From the NCBI GenBank assembly GCA_016699325.1, contig CP064971.1:1-64000 (forward strand): DNA of 64,000 bases. Reading direction: 5' to 3'. Positions 1 through 9,443 of the stretch are shown here, piece by piece. The translations under genes and the position numbers were made by a program. The stretch comes from Methanolinea sp. (lineage in GTDB: Archaea; Halobacteriota; Methanomicrobia; Methanomicrobiales; Methanospirillaceae). The notes beneath the pieces were generated by a model. That model saw nothing but the letters and a program-made list of their open reading frames with translations. It was not told the DNA's origin and ran no database searches. Each line of letters opens with the position of its first letter. The first letter of the stretch is position 1.

Positions 1-94
1 CGATAGAAACAGGATCATGACCTTCCTTTATCCATTCTTCGATATATCCTCGAGAATATTTTCAGGAATGCAAATCAACCCACCTCCATCTACC

Positions 95-1317
95 ATATCT
101 TCCTAGGAATATCACGGAGCCGTACGCACTCCCGTGCCCGGTCCAGATAGCCCATGGCCTCTTCATCCCTTACATCCGGGAAAGGAGATACCCATATTGT
201 TAAGCGCAGTAAAATCCCCGGGATCGAGATCGAAGGTGCCGAACGAAAAGAAGAGAGCGCATCCTCATACCTGCCTGTAAAGCGGCAAGGGCAACTCCCC
301 AGTTTGAATAAACCACGCTGAAACCAGAATAATCCTGGGGTGGGTGTCATACGATACCAGTACATCCTGGAAGCGTTCCATATCAGCAAGACAAACTCCC
401 CGGTTGTACCAGGCTTTTGGATGATAGGAAGATAGAGAAAGGGCCATATCGTAGGGCGAGGGGCTTTTTCAAAGGTCACCCTGCTGGTAAGCTAATTCCC
501 CTGATAAACCAGGCCTCGCCATGCCTTGAGGGTCCAGGAGCTACTGCATGGTCAAGGCATGGGAGTGCATCGGTGTACCTGGCCATGTACGTGAGGGTGA
601 GGCCGCGGACAAACCCAGGCATTACTATTCGCCGGCTCCAGGCTGATAGCACGTTCACAGCACTCCAGCGCACAACCGAAAAACCAATCCTGTCCAGGGT
701 GAGCTTCCGGAACCAGGAGATCAGGATGAATTCCACTTTTCAGTTCATCCATCGAAGGCAACAAGGCTTCATGGAACCTCCCGATACAGGCAAGCCCGGT
801 TTCCCAGGATATCTCCCCCTGCCCGGACGACCGATCCTGGTCGTGGAACTTTCTGTCTGGTTCCATGCTGGTATCCTATCCACAATTCGACGGAAGGCGA
901 TAAAAAAGCAGCAGTGCCCGGACAGGAAAAGATGGGGCACACCAGGACCGGTATACTTCGGATTCCGGAAAGGACCGTATACCTCTGGAATCATTTTCGT
1001 TTCTTGCCCTGCTTTCAGGGTTCGAGGGGAACCTCCTTGGTCTCTTTGCAGGAAATGGCCGGGATCGTGTCCCTGATTATCACCACTACCCCAAACAGGA
1101 CGAGTTCTTCCTGTGTAAGGCGCAATAAGCGTGGTAAGAAAGATCGGCGGCTATGAAACTCAGGTCTGGGAACTATCTTGGCAGCAGACCTGCGCACAAA
1201 TCTGGTTTGTAATCTATCGAAGAGCGTCTCCACGAAGCTCCGTAAAAGGATATCATAAACGGCGTATTGCAGACCTCCATAGGCGATGAGCAATGATCCT
1301 GCGATTGCAAAAAACAA
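95..1317 (-). pseudogene. TPR-repeat membrane protein, multiply frameshifted
   Basis: Reading leftward from about 1317, the first piece encodes a hydrophobic N-terminus (FFAIAGSLLIAYGGLQYAVY), likely one membrane segment. Later pieces in different frames carry tetratricopeptide-like motifs: GCALECCERAISLEPANSNA near 600, RGLTLTYMARYTDAL near 550, and AWYNRGVCLADMERFQDVL near 400. No single frame spans the gene. At least four changes of frame are needed to join these pieces. TPR proteins act as protein-interaction scaffolds. No specific partner can be inferred here. I read it as one broken gene rather than several small ones because the pieces are collinear and share one fold. Confidence 0.55.
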
Positions 1318-1389
1318 GCGGATCTCGAATTTGCATCGCTGGGGGCTACAAGTTCCATCGAGGTATCAGGCAACCTGTATGGGTTTTGT

Positions 1390-2205
1390 TGGCTCTTTTT
1401 CATATTCTTTTCCTGCCTTCATCCATGCTGCCGCTCCGGGAAGCCTTCGATGTCCAAGGGTGCTGTACCGGTACCCAGCTCTCCTCCAGTCCTTCTGCGA
1501 TTTCTTTCCGGAACCATGACACGATTGGAAATTCCAGGGGAGGACTTCTATCCAGGCCAGGTCTCCATGGGACCGGAGCCGGACCTGGGAGAACCCGAAG
1601 GAGTGGAGGTTCCTCTCCGTCTCGATGGCGAGCAGCGTGCTGTCGGTCGGCTCTTCACCATATATTACCCTTGATGCGAGGCACGCCGATGAAGAGGTGA
1701 TTCCAGAAGAAAGCCAGTGACCGGGCGATTTCACGGATATCGTTCTTGGAAATACCGCATTCAACATACGGGTGGAGTGTCCCTTCTTCTTCACAGGCCC
1801 GGAGGCCTGGACGGAATTCCTGGGGATCGCTGGTATTTACGTCGACCACCGCAGCAGTATCTGCACCCAGCGCTTCTCGCAGAATCGGCTGGATCGTTTC
1901 TTCGCACCACAGTAACAACGGTCTTTCAGGTTCTGCCTGAACCCCGGGTCGTCGAGGATAGGGAAGGGAATGATGTGCAGGGGATGCCGAGGGCTGATGC
2001 CCGCTCGTGCTTCCTGAACTGCCGCCTGGAAAGGGGGGTGAATCCAGAAAGATGACGTTGGCTCACTCCACCAAGTTCATCGCTTGCTATCACTGCAAGC
2101 AGCACACTGTCGCACATATGGTATGGGAGCGATGACCCGTTTCTGTTTTGAGGGTAGTCCCGCAACGCCCTCTTTTTCTGATATCGATGACATCGCATTG
2201 ACCAT
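1390..2205 (-). pseudogene. LarE-like PP-loop sulfur transferase, frameshifted
   Basis: Three collinear pieces match the LarE family (ATP-dependent sacrificial sulfur transferase; relatives act in nickel-pincer cofactor synthesis). They are: DSVLLAVIASDELGG near 2110 (N-terminal PP-loop region); FRPGLRACEEEG followed by ECGISKNDIREIARSL near 1750-1800; and SRVIYGEEPTDSTLLAIE with FGFSQVRLRSHGDLAWIEV near 1560-1670. The expected SGGVDS nucleotide-binding loop is not readable, because a change of frame falls on it and only DS remains. Frames also change near 1930 and 1680. The family match comes from memory of LarE motifs. No larB or larC is visible in the window. It precedes the moeB-moaD-moaE remnants, which are on the other strand. 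Confidence 0.6.
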
Positions 2206-2310
2206 CCGGGCTTCGCCGGGCAGTTCGTGGAAGTTCAGGAAATACATTATGGTTAAGTGTCTCACTTAATAGTGTGCGGTATCCGGCGGAGGTCTCTCAA
2301 CCGGGGAACC

Positions 2311-3054
2311 ATGCTGGAACGAGAAGGAGGCAAAGCGGTATTCCGACAGATAGCATCCATTGGCGAAGAAGGGCAGGAAAGGCTGAAATCGGCGCACGTT
2401 GTCCTTGCCGGGGCAGGCGGTCTTGGCTGCCCTGCCGCCATAATACCTCTGCGCCGCAGGTGTCGGCCCGCCTGACCATTATTGATCCCGACCGGGTGGG
2501 CTGACGAACCTGAACCGGCAGATCCTCCACTGGGAAAAGGATATCGGACGGCACAAGTAATCTCGGTGCGTGAAACTTGAGGCGATGAATCGGGGGTGAC
2601 TATCGAGGATCTCTGCGAGACTGTCACCATGCAGAATGCGCCAGAACTGACAGGGCAGGCCTCGCTCATCATCAATGCGCTCGATAACTTTCCCGCACGC
2701 TATCCCTGAACCAGGCAGCCCTTCAAAGCGGCATTCCTGCCGTCCATGCCCAGGGCCGTGTGGCTTTGACGGGCGTCACCACCGCACAATACCGGGCGGC
2801 ACGGCATGCCCTTGCAATGCATCTTCCCTGATCCGCCCGGCGGATCCGATATTCGGTCATCGGCGACAGCCGGAACAATCGGGCTCCTGCAGGCGCATAA
2901 GGCGATAAAATTAATTACCGGGATGGGCACGGTGCTCGAAAACCGCCTGCTGATCTGGGATGGGAGGGACTCCTCGGTCACTATCATGCACCTTGACCGG
3001 GACCGGAATGCATGCTTATGCGGGAATAATTCTTATTATGCGAAGGACTGGTGA
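2311..3054 (+). pseudogene. moeB: MoeB/ThiF/HesA-family adenylyltransferase, frameshifted
   Basis: The E1-like family adenylates the C-terminal glycine of MoaD or ThiS sulfur carriers. The start region reads FRQIASIGEEGQERLKSAH and then VVLAGAGGLGCPAA, the Rossmann nucleotide-binding loop. After a change of frame near 2450 come LTIIDPDRVG and TNLNRQILHW, and further on NALDNFPARY. The last 80 residues (TAGTIGLLQAHKAIKLITG, then a single CLCG instead of the usual two zinc CxxC pairs) are in another frame. At least four indels separate the pieces. The next genes are moaD and moaE, so the locus is a molybdopterin sulfur-transfer operon. MoeB and ThiF cannot be separated by sequence alone; the context favours MoeB. 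Confidence 0.72.
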
Positions 3055-3059
3055 GACGC

Positions 3060-3336
3060 AGTAAAAGTCGTGGTACGAGCATTCGCACGCTTCCGCGAAA
3101 GTCATCGGTGATGTGAATACACTCGATATCCCGGAAGGATCGGAATCCAGGATCTCCTTATAGGCTCGCAGCACGATCGGGCGAGAGCAGGGATCTCCTG
3201 TTTGATGAGGAGAGATGATTCAGGATAACATCATCGTCATGCTCAACGGGAGACGGTTGGCCCGGACCGCATTTGCACTCACCGTTCTATCCGAAGAGGA
3301 TGAAGTGGCAATCTACCCTCCTGTTGCGGGGGCTGA
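3060..3336 (+). pseudogene. moaD: MoaD-like molybdopterin synthase small subunit, frameshifted
   Basis: This would be the ubiquitin-like sulfur carrier that MoeB-type enzymes activate and that pairs with MoaE. The piece near 3070 reads KVVVRAFARFRE. The 3' part encodes IIVMLNGRRLARTAFALTVL and then EEDEVAIYPPV, the typical MoaD end. The expected terminal Gly-Gly-stop is lost: the run reads gttgcgggggctga, and one extra G would give V-A-G-G-stop ending at 3336. An earlier change of frame and an in-frame stop lie near 3165. The exact start is unclear. moaE begins 13 bp after the predicted stop. Confidence 0.65.
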
Positions 3337-3349
3337 AAGGGAGAGGAGC

Positions 3350-3751
3350 ATGATTACGATAACCGAAGAGGAGTTTAATTCCGGAGTTTTGATCGATAAG
3401 GCCAGGACCGCCAGGTCGGTGGCATCGTGACCTTTACCGGAATTGTGCGGGACGACGGCATAACGGCAATCGATCTTGAGGCATACCGCGAAGCAGCCCC
3501 TCCAGGAATTGGGCACTATCAGGGATGAAGCCCTGTCACGGTATGATATCAGGTCGGTGGACATCATCCACCGGATAGGTACTCTCGCGGTAGGGGATCA
3601 CATAGTGCTGATTGTCGTTGGGTCACCTCATAGGAAAGACGCCTTCCGGGCATGTGAGTACATTATCGACCGGATCAAGGAAACGGTACCAATCTGGAAG
3701 AAGGAATATACCGCAGATGGCTCCCGGTGGGTTCCCGGCGAACATTCCTGA
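3350..3751 (+). pseudogene. moaE: MoaE, molybdopterin synthase catalytic subunit, frameshifted
   Basis: MoaE converts precursor Z (cPMP) to molybdopterin, using the thiocarboxylated tail of MoaD. The start ATG follows a good ribosome site (gagagga). The chain MITITEEEFNSGVLIDKART is interrupted near 3418, where one missing G separates it from GIVTFTGIVRDDG. A second indel near 3490 (one extra C in a CCCC run) precedes LSRYDIRSVDIIHRIGTLAVGD. The end carries the diagnostic RKDAFRACEYIIDRIKETVP followed by IWKKEY. All family motifs are present, so only two single-base changes stand between this and a normal enzyme. Methanogens need the cofactor for formylmethanofuran dehydrogenase, which makes genuine loss surprising. 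Confidence 0.75.
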
Positions 3752-4280
3752 AACAATACCCGGATACATCATTGCCAGGTTATACCACCGCAGGCACGGT
3801 CTGCCTGTCGCGCACCGGTCTTTGTCAGGCATGAGGCGGTCTTCTCTGGTCCGATGTTCTATGTCGCGGCATGCGGGATCACGTTATAGGTTATTCCGCA
3901 GGGGCGGGAATCCCAGGCTGCACCGGAAGAGGGATGGATCATCCGCTTGAAGGTATCGGAGGAGTGCCAGCGCCGGCCAGCCGGGACAGCCTTCATCTCC
4001 CGCCTTCGTTTCAAGCCTTCAACCGCACCCCTGCAAAGTGGGTTCTGCTGACCGTCGCCCCGGTAACAAACCTGGGCGTGCACTCCGCCGCACGATGGGG
4101 TTTACGAAAGACCACGTTGGTGACCGGTAATTTCGGCACGGAAAAAGACCGCATCATACAGTCCGTCGTTCCCGGTGGATGAGATTGTAATCTCCATGAC
4201 TCAGTGAACAGAACTGTTATTTTGGGAGAGGATGTCCCTTTGGAAACGTTTTTATATCAGTGTCCCATCCGTTTGTGAGA
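3752..4280 (+). other. No assignable gene; possible coding remnant
   Basis: No frame gives a recognisable protein. Short stretches such as WIIRLKVSEECQRRPAGTAF (about 3945-4000, plus strand) and LVTGNFGTEKDRIIQSVVPG (about 4115-4180) have a coding look but are in different frames with stops between. I take this to be a decayed gene of unknown family following moaE. Confidence 0.25.
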
Positions 4281-4560
4281 TGGATATCTGCATACGGTTC
4301 GAACGATCGAGGATCGGCACAGCGGGTCAGGATGCTCAAAGCAGCGACCGGTCAGCGGTGCGAATGTTGTGGCCGCATGGTCGGAGCCCATGTCCTCGAA
4401 CTGCACTGTATCCCCGGCATGGCTGATCATCTTCGGGATCGGGATGCAACTTCACACATCCTCGTCCTGTGTCCAGGGTGCCATGCATCGCACGCATACC
4501 CATAATGTGCCTGGAACGGGAACAACGCCTTCTGGTCGATGCCCGCCCGGCGGGAGACTG
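4281..4560 (+). pseudogene. Small HNH-type zinc-finger protein, frameshifted
   Basis: The middle frame (about 4330-4500) encodes LKAATGQRCECCGRMVGAH followed by LELHCIPGMAD and then LVLCPGCHASH. The CxxC, central LELHCI and CPxCHxxxH arrangement is that of HNH nuclease-fold zinc sites. The N-terminus lies in another frame (MDICIRFERSRIG from 4281). The C-terminus (ERIRKVF near 4570) lies in a third. The expected length is about 100-110 residues. It may be a small nuclease or simply a zinc-binding protein, since the first His of the HNH core cannot be assigned with certainty. Confidence 0.45.
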
Positions 4561-4599
4561 AAGAGAGGATACGAAAAGTGTTCCTCCAGAGACCTACAC

Positions 4600-5003
4600 C
4601 CCTCCCCCATCCCCTGATCCTGAAGAGCTTTTTTGCATCCGTGTTTGCATCAGGTGGAATGGATATCTTCCTCAATGGACATAACAAAAAAAATTCCCTC
4701 TGGTTCAGGGAATCTTTTGAACACCGGAGAGCAACGAAGATCGCTTCCAGAATGAGAAGAGCCACATCCGGTTTGGGTGCGGATTTAAAGATCTGCCGTG
4801 ACATGGAGCGGCTTGGCTGATCCGATGGAAATTAACGATGAACAATCGTTGCAACCCTGCAGCCTGAGGAGCAGGGTATGCCTCCGGCTTCAACTGTTAA
4901 GAACGAATTCGCCCATTTATTTATACTTCTCCCACACAACCTGGGATAGAGACAGGCGAAACGGTGTCGCACGGTCTCCATGGAAAACAGAGCGTGATGA
5001 GAG
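4600..5003. other. No gene recognised
   Basis: About 400 bp with no convincing coding frame on either strand. AT-rich tracts near 4685-4695 and 4910-4925 could hold a promoter for the psiE-like gene that follows. Nothing stronger is visible. Confidence 0.3.
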
Positions 5004-5417
5004 GTGCTCGAATACATCAATAAATTTGAACGGGGTGTCTATTACGTCCTGATGGTCCTTCTTGCCGGGTCATCTTCTTTGGCGTCCTTGAACTCCTCAT
5101 TATCTTTTTTTGCACTTTTCTCCGATCTCTCGTATCGTCTCGGGAACCACGAGATTCTCCAGATCTTCGGGTATTTCCTTCTCATCCTCATCAGGATCGA
5201 ACCCCGAGACGATAAGGCATATCTCCTCAAGAATGAGATCCAGGTCGAGATAATTGTCCTCGTAGCTATCATTGCAGTGGCCAGAAAGATCATCCTCCTC
5301 GATCCGTTCATTGAGGGATTAGAAGAGCTCAATGCCAATGTCATGATCGCCCTGGGGGTGGTAATCATCGCCCTGTCGGCCTCGTACTACCTGATCCGGA
5401 GGACATCCCCCAGGTAG
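5004..5417 (+). pseudogene. PsiE-family membrane protein with compensating frameshifts
   Basis: The 137-residue open frame matches the phosphate-starvation-inducible PsiE family of small four-helix membrane proteins (YLLKNEIQVEIIVLVAIIAV, RKIILLD, and a final ALSASYYLIRR). Between about 5070 and 5145 the open frame turns hydrophilic and serine-rich. The other frame there reads IFFGVLELLIIFFCTFLRSL, the expected helix. A second out-of-frame patch (RIEPRDDKAYL) replaces the family's second helix end. Indels that cancel keep the frame open but scramble two segments. The function in archaea is not established. Confidence 0.6.
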
Positions 5418-5681
5418 CACCCGGTGATCGCGAAGAGGGATATAAGGACATTCCGCGATAAGACCCAGGTCACGATTGAACCCTTCGATGCGATTTTATC
5501 TCCCCGGGAGAAGGCAAATTGGTATACCAGAGCGCTGATCAACGGGCTTTGCTCGCTATCGAGCAAATAACCTGCCAGGGCCCTCAGGCAACAGGACGAT
5601 TCTGAAGATGACCAGGAAATGATGTAGAGTGGTGTTATACCATGGACACGAATGGGAAGAATCGTGATGGCCCGCTACCTA

Positions 5682-6101
5682 TCAGGGCCGGACAACGAGG
5701 GTTGCCACCGGGCTGGCTGAACACGTGCGTGCTGACGCTCCCGGAGAGCATGCGTGAGATGTGGCCTTTGCCTACCGGGCCGATCACGATCAGGTCGGCG
5801 CCGAGTGTCATCTGCTGCCGCGAGGATGGATTCGCCAGGGTGCCCGCGTTTCAGGTGCATGACCGCCTGCATACACCCATCCTGGCAAGTTCTCTCTCAA
5901 ACCTGCGAGCACGATCCCTGACTCTTCTTCAACTTCGCGGATGACCAGTTCACGGGCGATCTCCTCTTCGGACCACCCGGTTTCGATGATGTAAATACAG
6001 TGGAGTTCCGCATGGTAATGCCTTGCCAGGTCGGCCGCCGCAGTAAGTACGTTTCTGGTTATGGGTGACCCATCAACAGCGACGAGAATTTTCCGGAACA
6101 C
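5682..6101 (-). pseudogene. Universal stress protein (UspA family), frameshifted
   Basis: The N-terminus MFRKILVAVDGSPITRNVL with DLARHYHAELHCIYI is the classic UspA fold start. After changes of frame near 5900 and 5830, the ATP-binding signature ADLIVIGPVGKGHISHMLSG is readable, then SVSTHVF and finally LVVRP before a stop at 5682-5684, as in intact family members. UspA proteins bind ATP and modulate stress survival. The gene is transcribed away from the rnc remnant that starts further right. About three single-base indels would restore it. Confidence 0.7.
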
Positions 6102-6145
6102 AGGACATCACCTGATGGTACCATGGGGACCACATAATGATATCC

Positions 6146-6863
6146 CTAATCCTCGTGGGTCCCGTTCAGCCTGTTGAGGGCCTGCCGTGCAGCGTTCTGG
6201 GTTGCTTCGGCCTGCGAGCGCCCACTCCTTTCCGATAATCTCCGCGTCCACGGTGACAACATACGTGGCTGGGATGGTGGGGGTTCCTGATCGATCCTCG
6301 AGGAGGTAGGTGGGCGGGAGCGGTTTCTGCTTCTGGAAATGTTCCTGGAGCATCTTTTTATAGTTGCGGTCGGTCCGATATTCCCGTATACTACCAGACA
6401 TCAGCTCCACGATGATGGCTTTCGTCCGGGCCATTCCAAGGTCAAGGTAGAGTGCGGCTACGAAGGCCTCGAACGCACCGGCAATGATGCGGGGGGTCTT
6501 TTCCTGGTTACTTCCCACCAGGACAAGGTCTTCAAATCCGATAGCAAGAGCGCTGACAGCACGTGCAAGGTTGCGGTTCTCGGTCCATTCCATCCAGTGC
6601 GGTCAGTTCACCTTCAGGTTCCGGGTAGGTCAACAGGAACTCCCAACGACCAGGTTTAGAACCCTGTCCCCGAGAAATTCCAGACGCTCGTTGTCACTGG
6701 AACCTGGTTTGCCGCACTCCCGGATAAACGAGCGATGAACCAGCGCCTCATGATACCTTCCAAGAGCCCTGTCATCAACCCTCCTTCGTCGTATTGGTGG
6801 GCTTGAGAGAAAATCACGCAGCAGCCGAATCCGATCACCATCGATTTCCATGGAAGTGTTCAT
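6146..6863 (-). pseudogene. rnc: Bacterial-type ribonuclease III, frameshifted
   Basis: RNase III cleaves double-stranded RNA. The start MNTSMEIDGDRIRLLRDFL leads to the signature NERLEFLGDRVLN. Two changes of frame (near 6640 and 6603) are needed to pass through LLTYPEPEGELTA to MEWTENRNLARAVSAL. The second acidic cluster region (GAFEAFVAALYLDLG) and a double-stranded-RNA-binding domain (KKMLQEHFQKQKPLPPTYLL) follow. One more shift near 6220 gives AEATQNAARQALNRLNGTHE and the stop at 6146. Most archaea lack RNase III; a minority of methanogens have it, presumably by transfer from bacteria. A phosphoribosyltransferase gene lies upstream on the same strand. Confidence 0.75.
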
Positions 6864-6886
6864 TTAAGGTACAGCCCGGTCCTGCA

Positions 6887-7630
6887 TTAACCATTCTTTG
6901 TCCTGGTACTTTCATAACCCACGTGTCCCGTTCGATCCAGGCTCGGGCAGAAAAACGTCATACCCGCCACTGCCTGTTTCCGGCCGCGAAATACTGACCG
7001 TCCCTCCGGCTGGCTACCCAGGGAGACCATGTCGTCCAGGGCAAGGATCACTTCACCCATATCCGGGTACATCTTGAAACGCTCCCCGAGGAACCGGGCC
7101 AGGCCTTCCGGAGAAACAGGCTGATCGCCCAGTACTTTTTCCAGAAATCCAATCATATCCTCGTGGAGTGCCCAGGGGTAGATGATCCATTTCCATTCGG
7201 CAATTCGTTCAGCATAGTAATCAGGCTGGAAGGCCGAACAGGTCTTGTGCTGGAGGACACCGGTGCGAAGTTCTCCCGGCCTGTGCCGTGCAAGGTACTC
7301 CGTGGCCGTAATCAGGGTCTCTCCTGTATCGGTGACATCATCGATGACAAGGATCGTTTTCCCCTCCACATCTACAGAAAGGTGGAACCGCACCACCGCC
7401 CGGTCGAATTCCCGGGCTGCAACCCCCCAGTGCTCGATCTTTATGCTGGTCAGGTCTGATATGAGAAGGCGATCACAGACAACCCGCGCAGGGACGTAAC
7501 CCCCCCGTCCGATGGCGATAACGAGATCGGGAGCGAGTCCGGAGGCCCTGATAATATCTGCCAGGCTCCTTGATAGCGATATTGCACTGTCCCAGGAGAC
7601 CATATCGATGGGAAAGGAGTCAGCATCCAT
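6887..7630 (-). CDS. Phosphoribosyltransferase (COG2236-like)
   Basis: The protein begins MDADSFPIDMVSWD and carries LVIAIGRGGYVPARVVCD near residues 36-53 and the PRPP-binding signature ILVIDDVTDTGETL near residues 93-106. This is the purine-type phosphoribosyltransferase fold. The middle region (WKWIIYPWALHEDMI) and a C-terminal helical region with LARFLGERF fit archaeal members of roughly 200-220 residues. The last 40 residues (after ALDDMVSL) are not family-like and probably arise from a frameshift near 7020. The substrate is a purine base or xanthine, which I cannot specify. The rnc remnant lies 24 bp downstream. Confidence 0.75.
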   Translation of the reverse strand: MDADSFPIDMVSWDSAISLSRSLADIIRASGLAPDLVIAIGRGGYVPARVVCDRLLISDLTSIKIEHWGVAAREFDRAVVRFHLSVDVEGKTILVIDDVTDTGETLITATEYLARHRPGELRTGVLQHKTCSAFQPDYYAERIAEWKWIIYPWALHEDMIGFLEKVLGDQPVSPEGLARFLGERFKMYPDMGEVILALDDMVSLGSQPEGRSVFRGRKQAVAGMTFFCPSLDRTGHVGYESTRTKNG

Positions 7631-7831
7631 ATATGCCTAGGGACGCTCTACCAGGGATTATAAGATTTTCCCATGGCAGGAAAGGCTTTTCCAGGCACCG
7701 GCAGAGAGGAGAATTGCGGGGCAGGCTCACCTGTTATCATAGAGCCGGGACCGGATATCCCTGCCGGAACCCGGACCAGGCAATTCGGTCTACCAGGCAG
7801 TTCCATGGTGGCGTTTCCCGGCTCAGGGTCT

Positions 7832-8358
7832 CTAGATGGTAAGTCGGGTCGGATCGGTATCCCATGGAACAGAACCACGCTCGCACTCGACATCGATGAC
7901 CCGGGCCATCCATTTCAGGAACGCTGCCCCGACGGCACCTGTACTGACAACGCTTTGGAGGGCGAGATCAAGGGTTCGCATGTTGAACTCGGCGTGGTGG
8001 GGGTAAATGTATTTCGAAACGGTAAACCCGATTACTCTTCCGTGTTCAACGATACGTGAAAACCCGGTAAGCAGCGAAGAGAATGCACGGGTCAGTTCCA
8101 TAGATGAAATGGGCATCGTTCTTTTCATAAAGCTCGTTCAGGTGATTGATTGCGCGTCATCCTTGAGGGTAATCTGAAAGCAACAATGCAGAAATGGGTT
8201 CCTTCCGATGATCGATAGGATCGGGTATTTGCCGAACCGGATCCAGAATCCCAGTTCCCTTCCTTTTCCATCTCCTTAACAATTTCGACATCCATGCTCT
8301 GGAATGCTGTTTCAGGAGGATCTCGCTTCATCATCAGACCTGAGAAAAGCCGCATCAT
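7832..8358 (-). pseudogene. Unknown protein, apparently frameshifted
   Basis: Two pieces look coding. The right one reads ETAFQSMDVEIVKEMEKEGN and then, in another frame, IRFGKYPILSIIGRNPFLHC. The left one contains RIVEHGRVIGFTVSKYIYPH, FNMRTLDLALQSVVSTG and AFLKWMARVIDVE. Codon use and the absence of stops over 300 bp support a real gene. I do not recognise the family. The hxlB remnant lies upstream on the same strand. Confidence 0.35.
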
Positions 8359-8443
8359 CCATGAGGGGTGCTTTCACATGAATGGTTATGAAGGGTTCGG
8401 GTAACAGAGCAAACCCCTGGGAAAGGATGTCAATCCCATGCCC

Positions 8444-9084
8444 TTACTGGACATTGGAGAGCCGTCCCCGGACCTCATCGAGGTTGCAGTGACGTGTCCA
8501 GATGAGCGCGGAGATGACCGAATCAGCAAAAATGAGAGCTGCGGTTTCAAAAAGTGTTCCGAGTGGTGCAAAGGAGGGGGATACCGATCTGTACTGTCCC
8601 ATAATCTGGCGAACCTCGTACTTGCTTGTCTCCTCGCCGCGTGGCTCCTGCCTTCCGAGCATGACCATACAGTCAGCGATCCTGGCGATTCGTGAATCAG
8701 GGACGCTGTGATTAAGCAGCTTCCCCCCAGTTCCTTTGCCGTCTCGCAGATATCAAAGATCGAGTTGGTCTCACCGGAGCCAGAGAAAGCGACCAGTGTA
8801 TCGCCTGCAGAAAATGCCGGAGTTATCGTTTCGCCGATGACATACGATTCAAACCCGATATGCATCAGGCGCATGGCAAACGCCCGTGAGACGAGACCGG
8901 AACGCCCCGCCCCTGCGACATACACTCTCCGGGCGGCAAGCATCTCATCGAGGAACCTCGCTGCCTGGTCCACATCGAGGGTACGCGCGGTCTCTTCCAT
9001 CTTTCCGGCCATAAGGACCATCAGCTCAGAAAGCGAATAGCAGGGAGGCGCCTCCTGGTCCGGCACTATCTCTTCCTTGGACAT
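8444..9084 (-). pseudogene. hxlB: 6-phospho-3-hexuloisomerase, one frameshift
   Basis: This SIS-domain enzyme interconverts hexulose 6-phosphate and fructose 6-phosphate. In methanogens it serves, with hexulose-phosphate synthase, to make ribose phosphates or fix formaldehyde. The first part carries VYVAGAGRSGLVSRAFAMRL, ESYVIGETITPAFSAGD and VAFSGSGETNSIFDI, the sugar-phosphate loops. Near 8700 the frame changes, and the rest (MVMLGRQEPRGEET, GTLFETAALIFADSVISALI, final VRGRLSN) continues to a stop at 8444. Overall length and end match the family. A single indel near 8690-8712 is the only defect. Confidence 0.75.
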
Positions 9085-9443
9085 CCCGTATATTATGTAC
9101 GTTCTTTATGAAGAAATGCATGCCGGATGGAGATGATGGCCCATGGGGATTCAATCCCCAGCGCCCGGAGAAACTTACCGGTTCGCTTGCGGATCATATC
9201 AGTCCTGTCAGGTTTTCATTAATTATGCACAATCGCAGCCACGCGGATTTCGACCTGATGCCAGAAACAAAAGGATGAGACGGCTGCAATGCGAGCCGTT
9301 CAGCCGGTCAAGCGACCTCCGGTGTACCGGATGAAGTGGGTGCAGCCCCGGACCCGTCGAACCCCGAACCGCGCTTGGTTCCGATACCCGTCTCGCCATG
9401 ACCATTCCTGGTACCAGGTTTTTTTCCCTGAATTGTCTCCTGG
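9085..9443. other. No gene recognised
   Basis: About 360 bp between the hxlB start and the 3' end of the metallo-beta-lactamase gene. I see no coding frame with family resemblance and no tRNA-like fold. The short plus-strand open frames lack any start signal. Confidence 0.3.

Noticed and set aside
3350..3751. Programmed frameshifting in moaE
   Set aside because: Two unrelated indels are needed, there is no slippery site plus structure, and neighbouring genes show the same kind of indel.
9085..9200. Possible tRNA-like fold around 9130-9175
   Set aside because: GGGGATTCAATCCCC resembles a T arm, but no acceptor, D or anticodon stems can be drawn around it.
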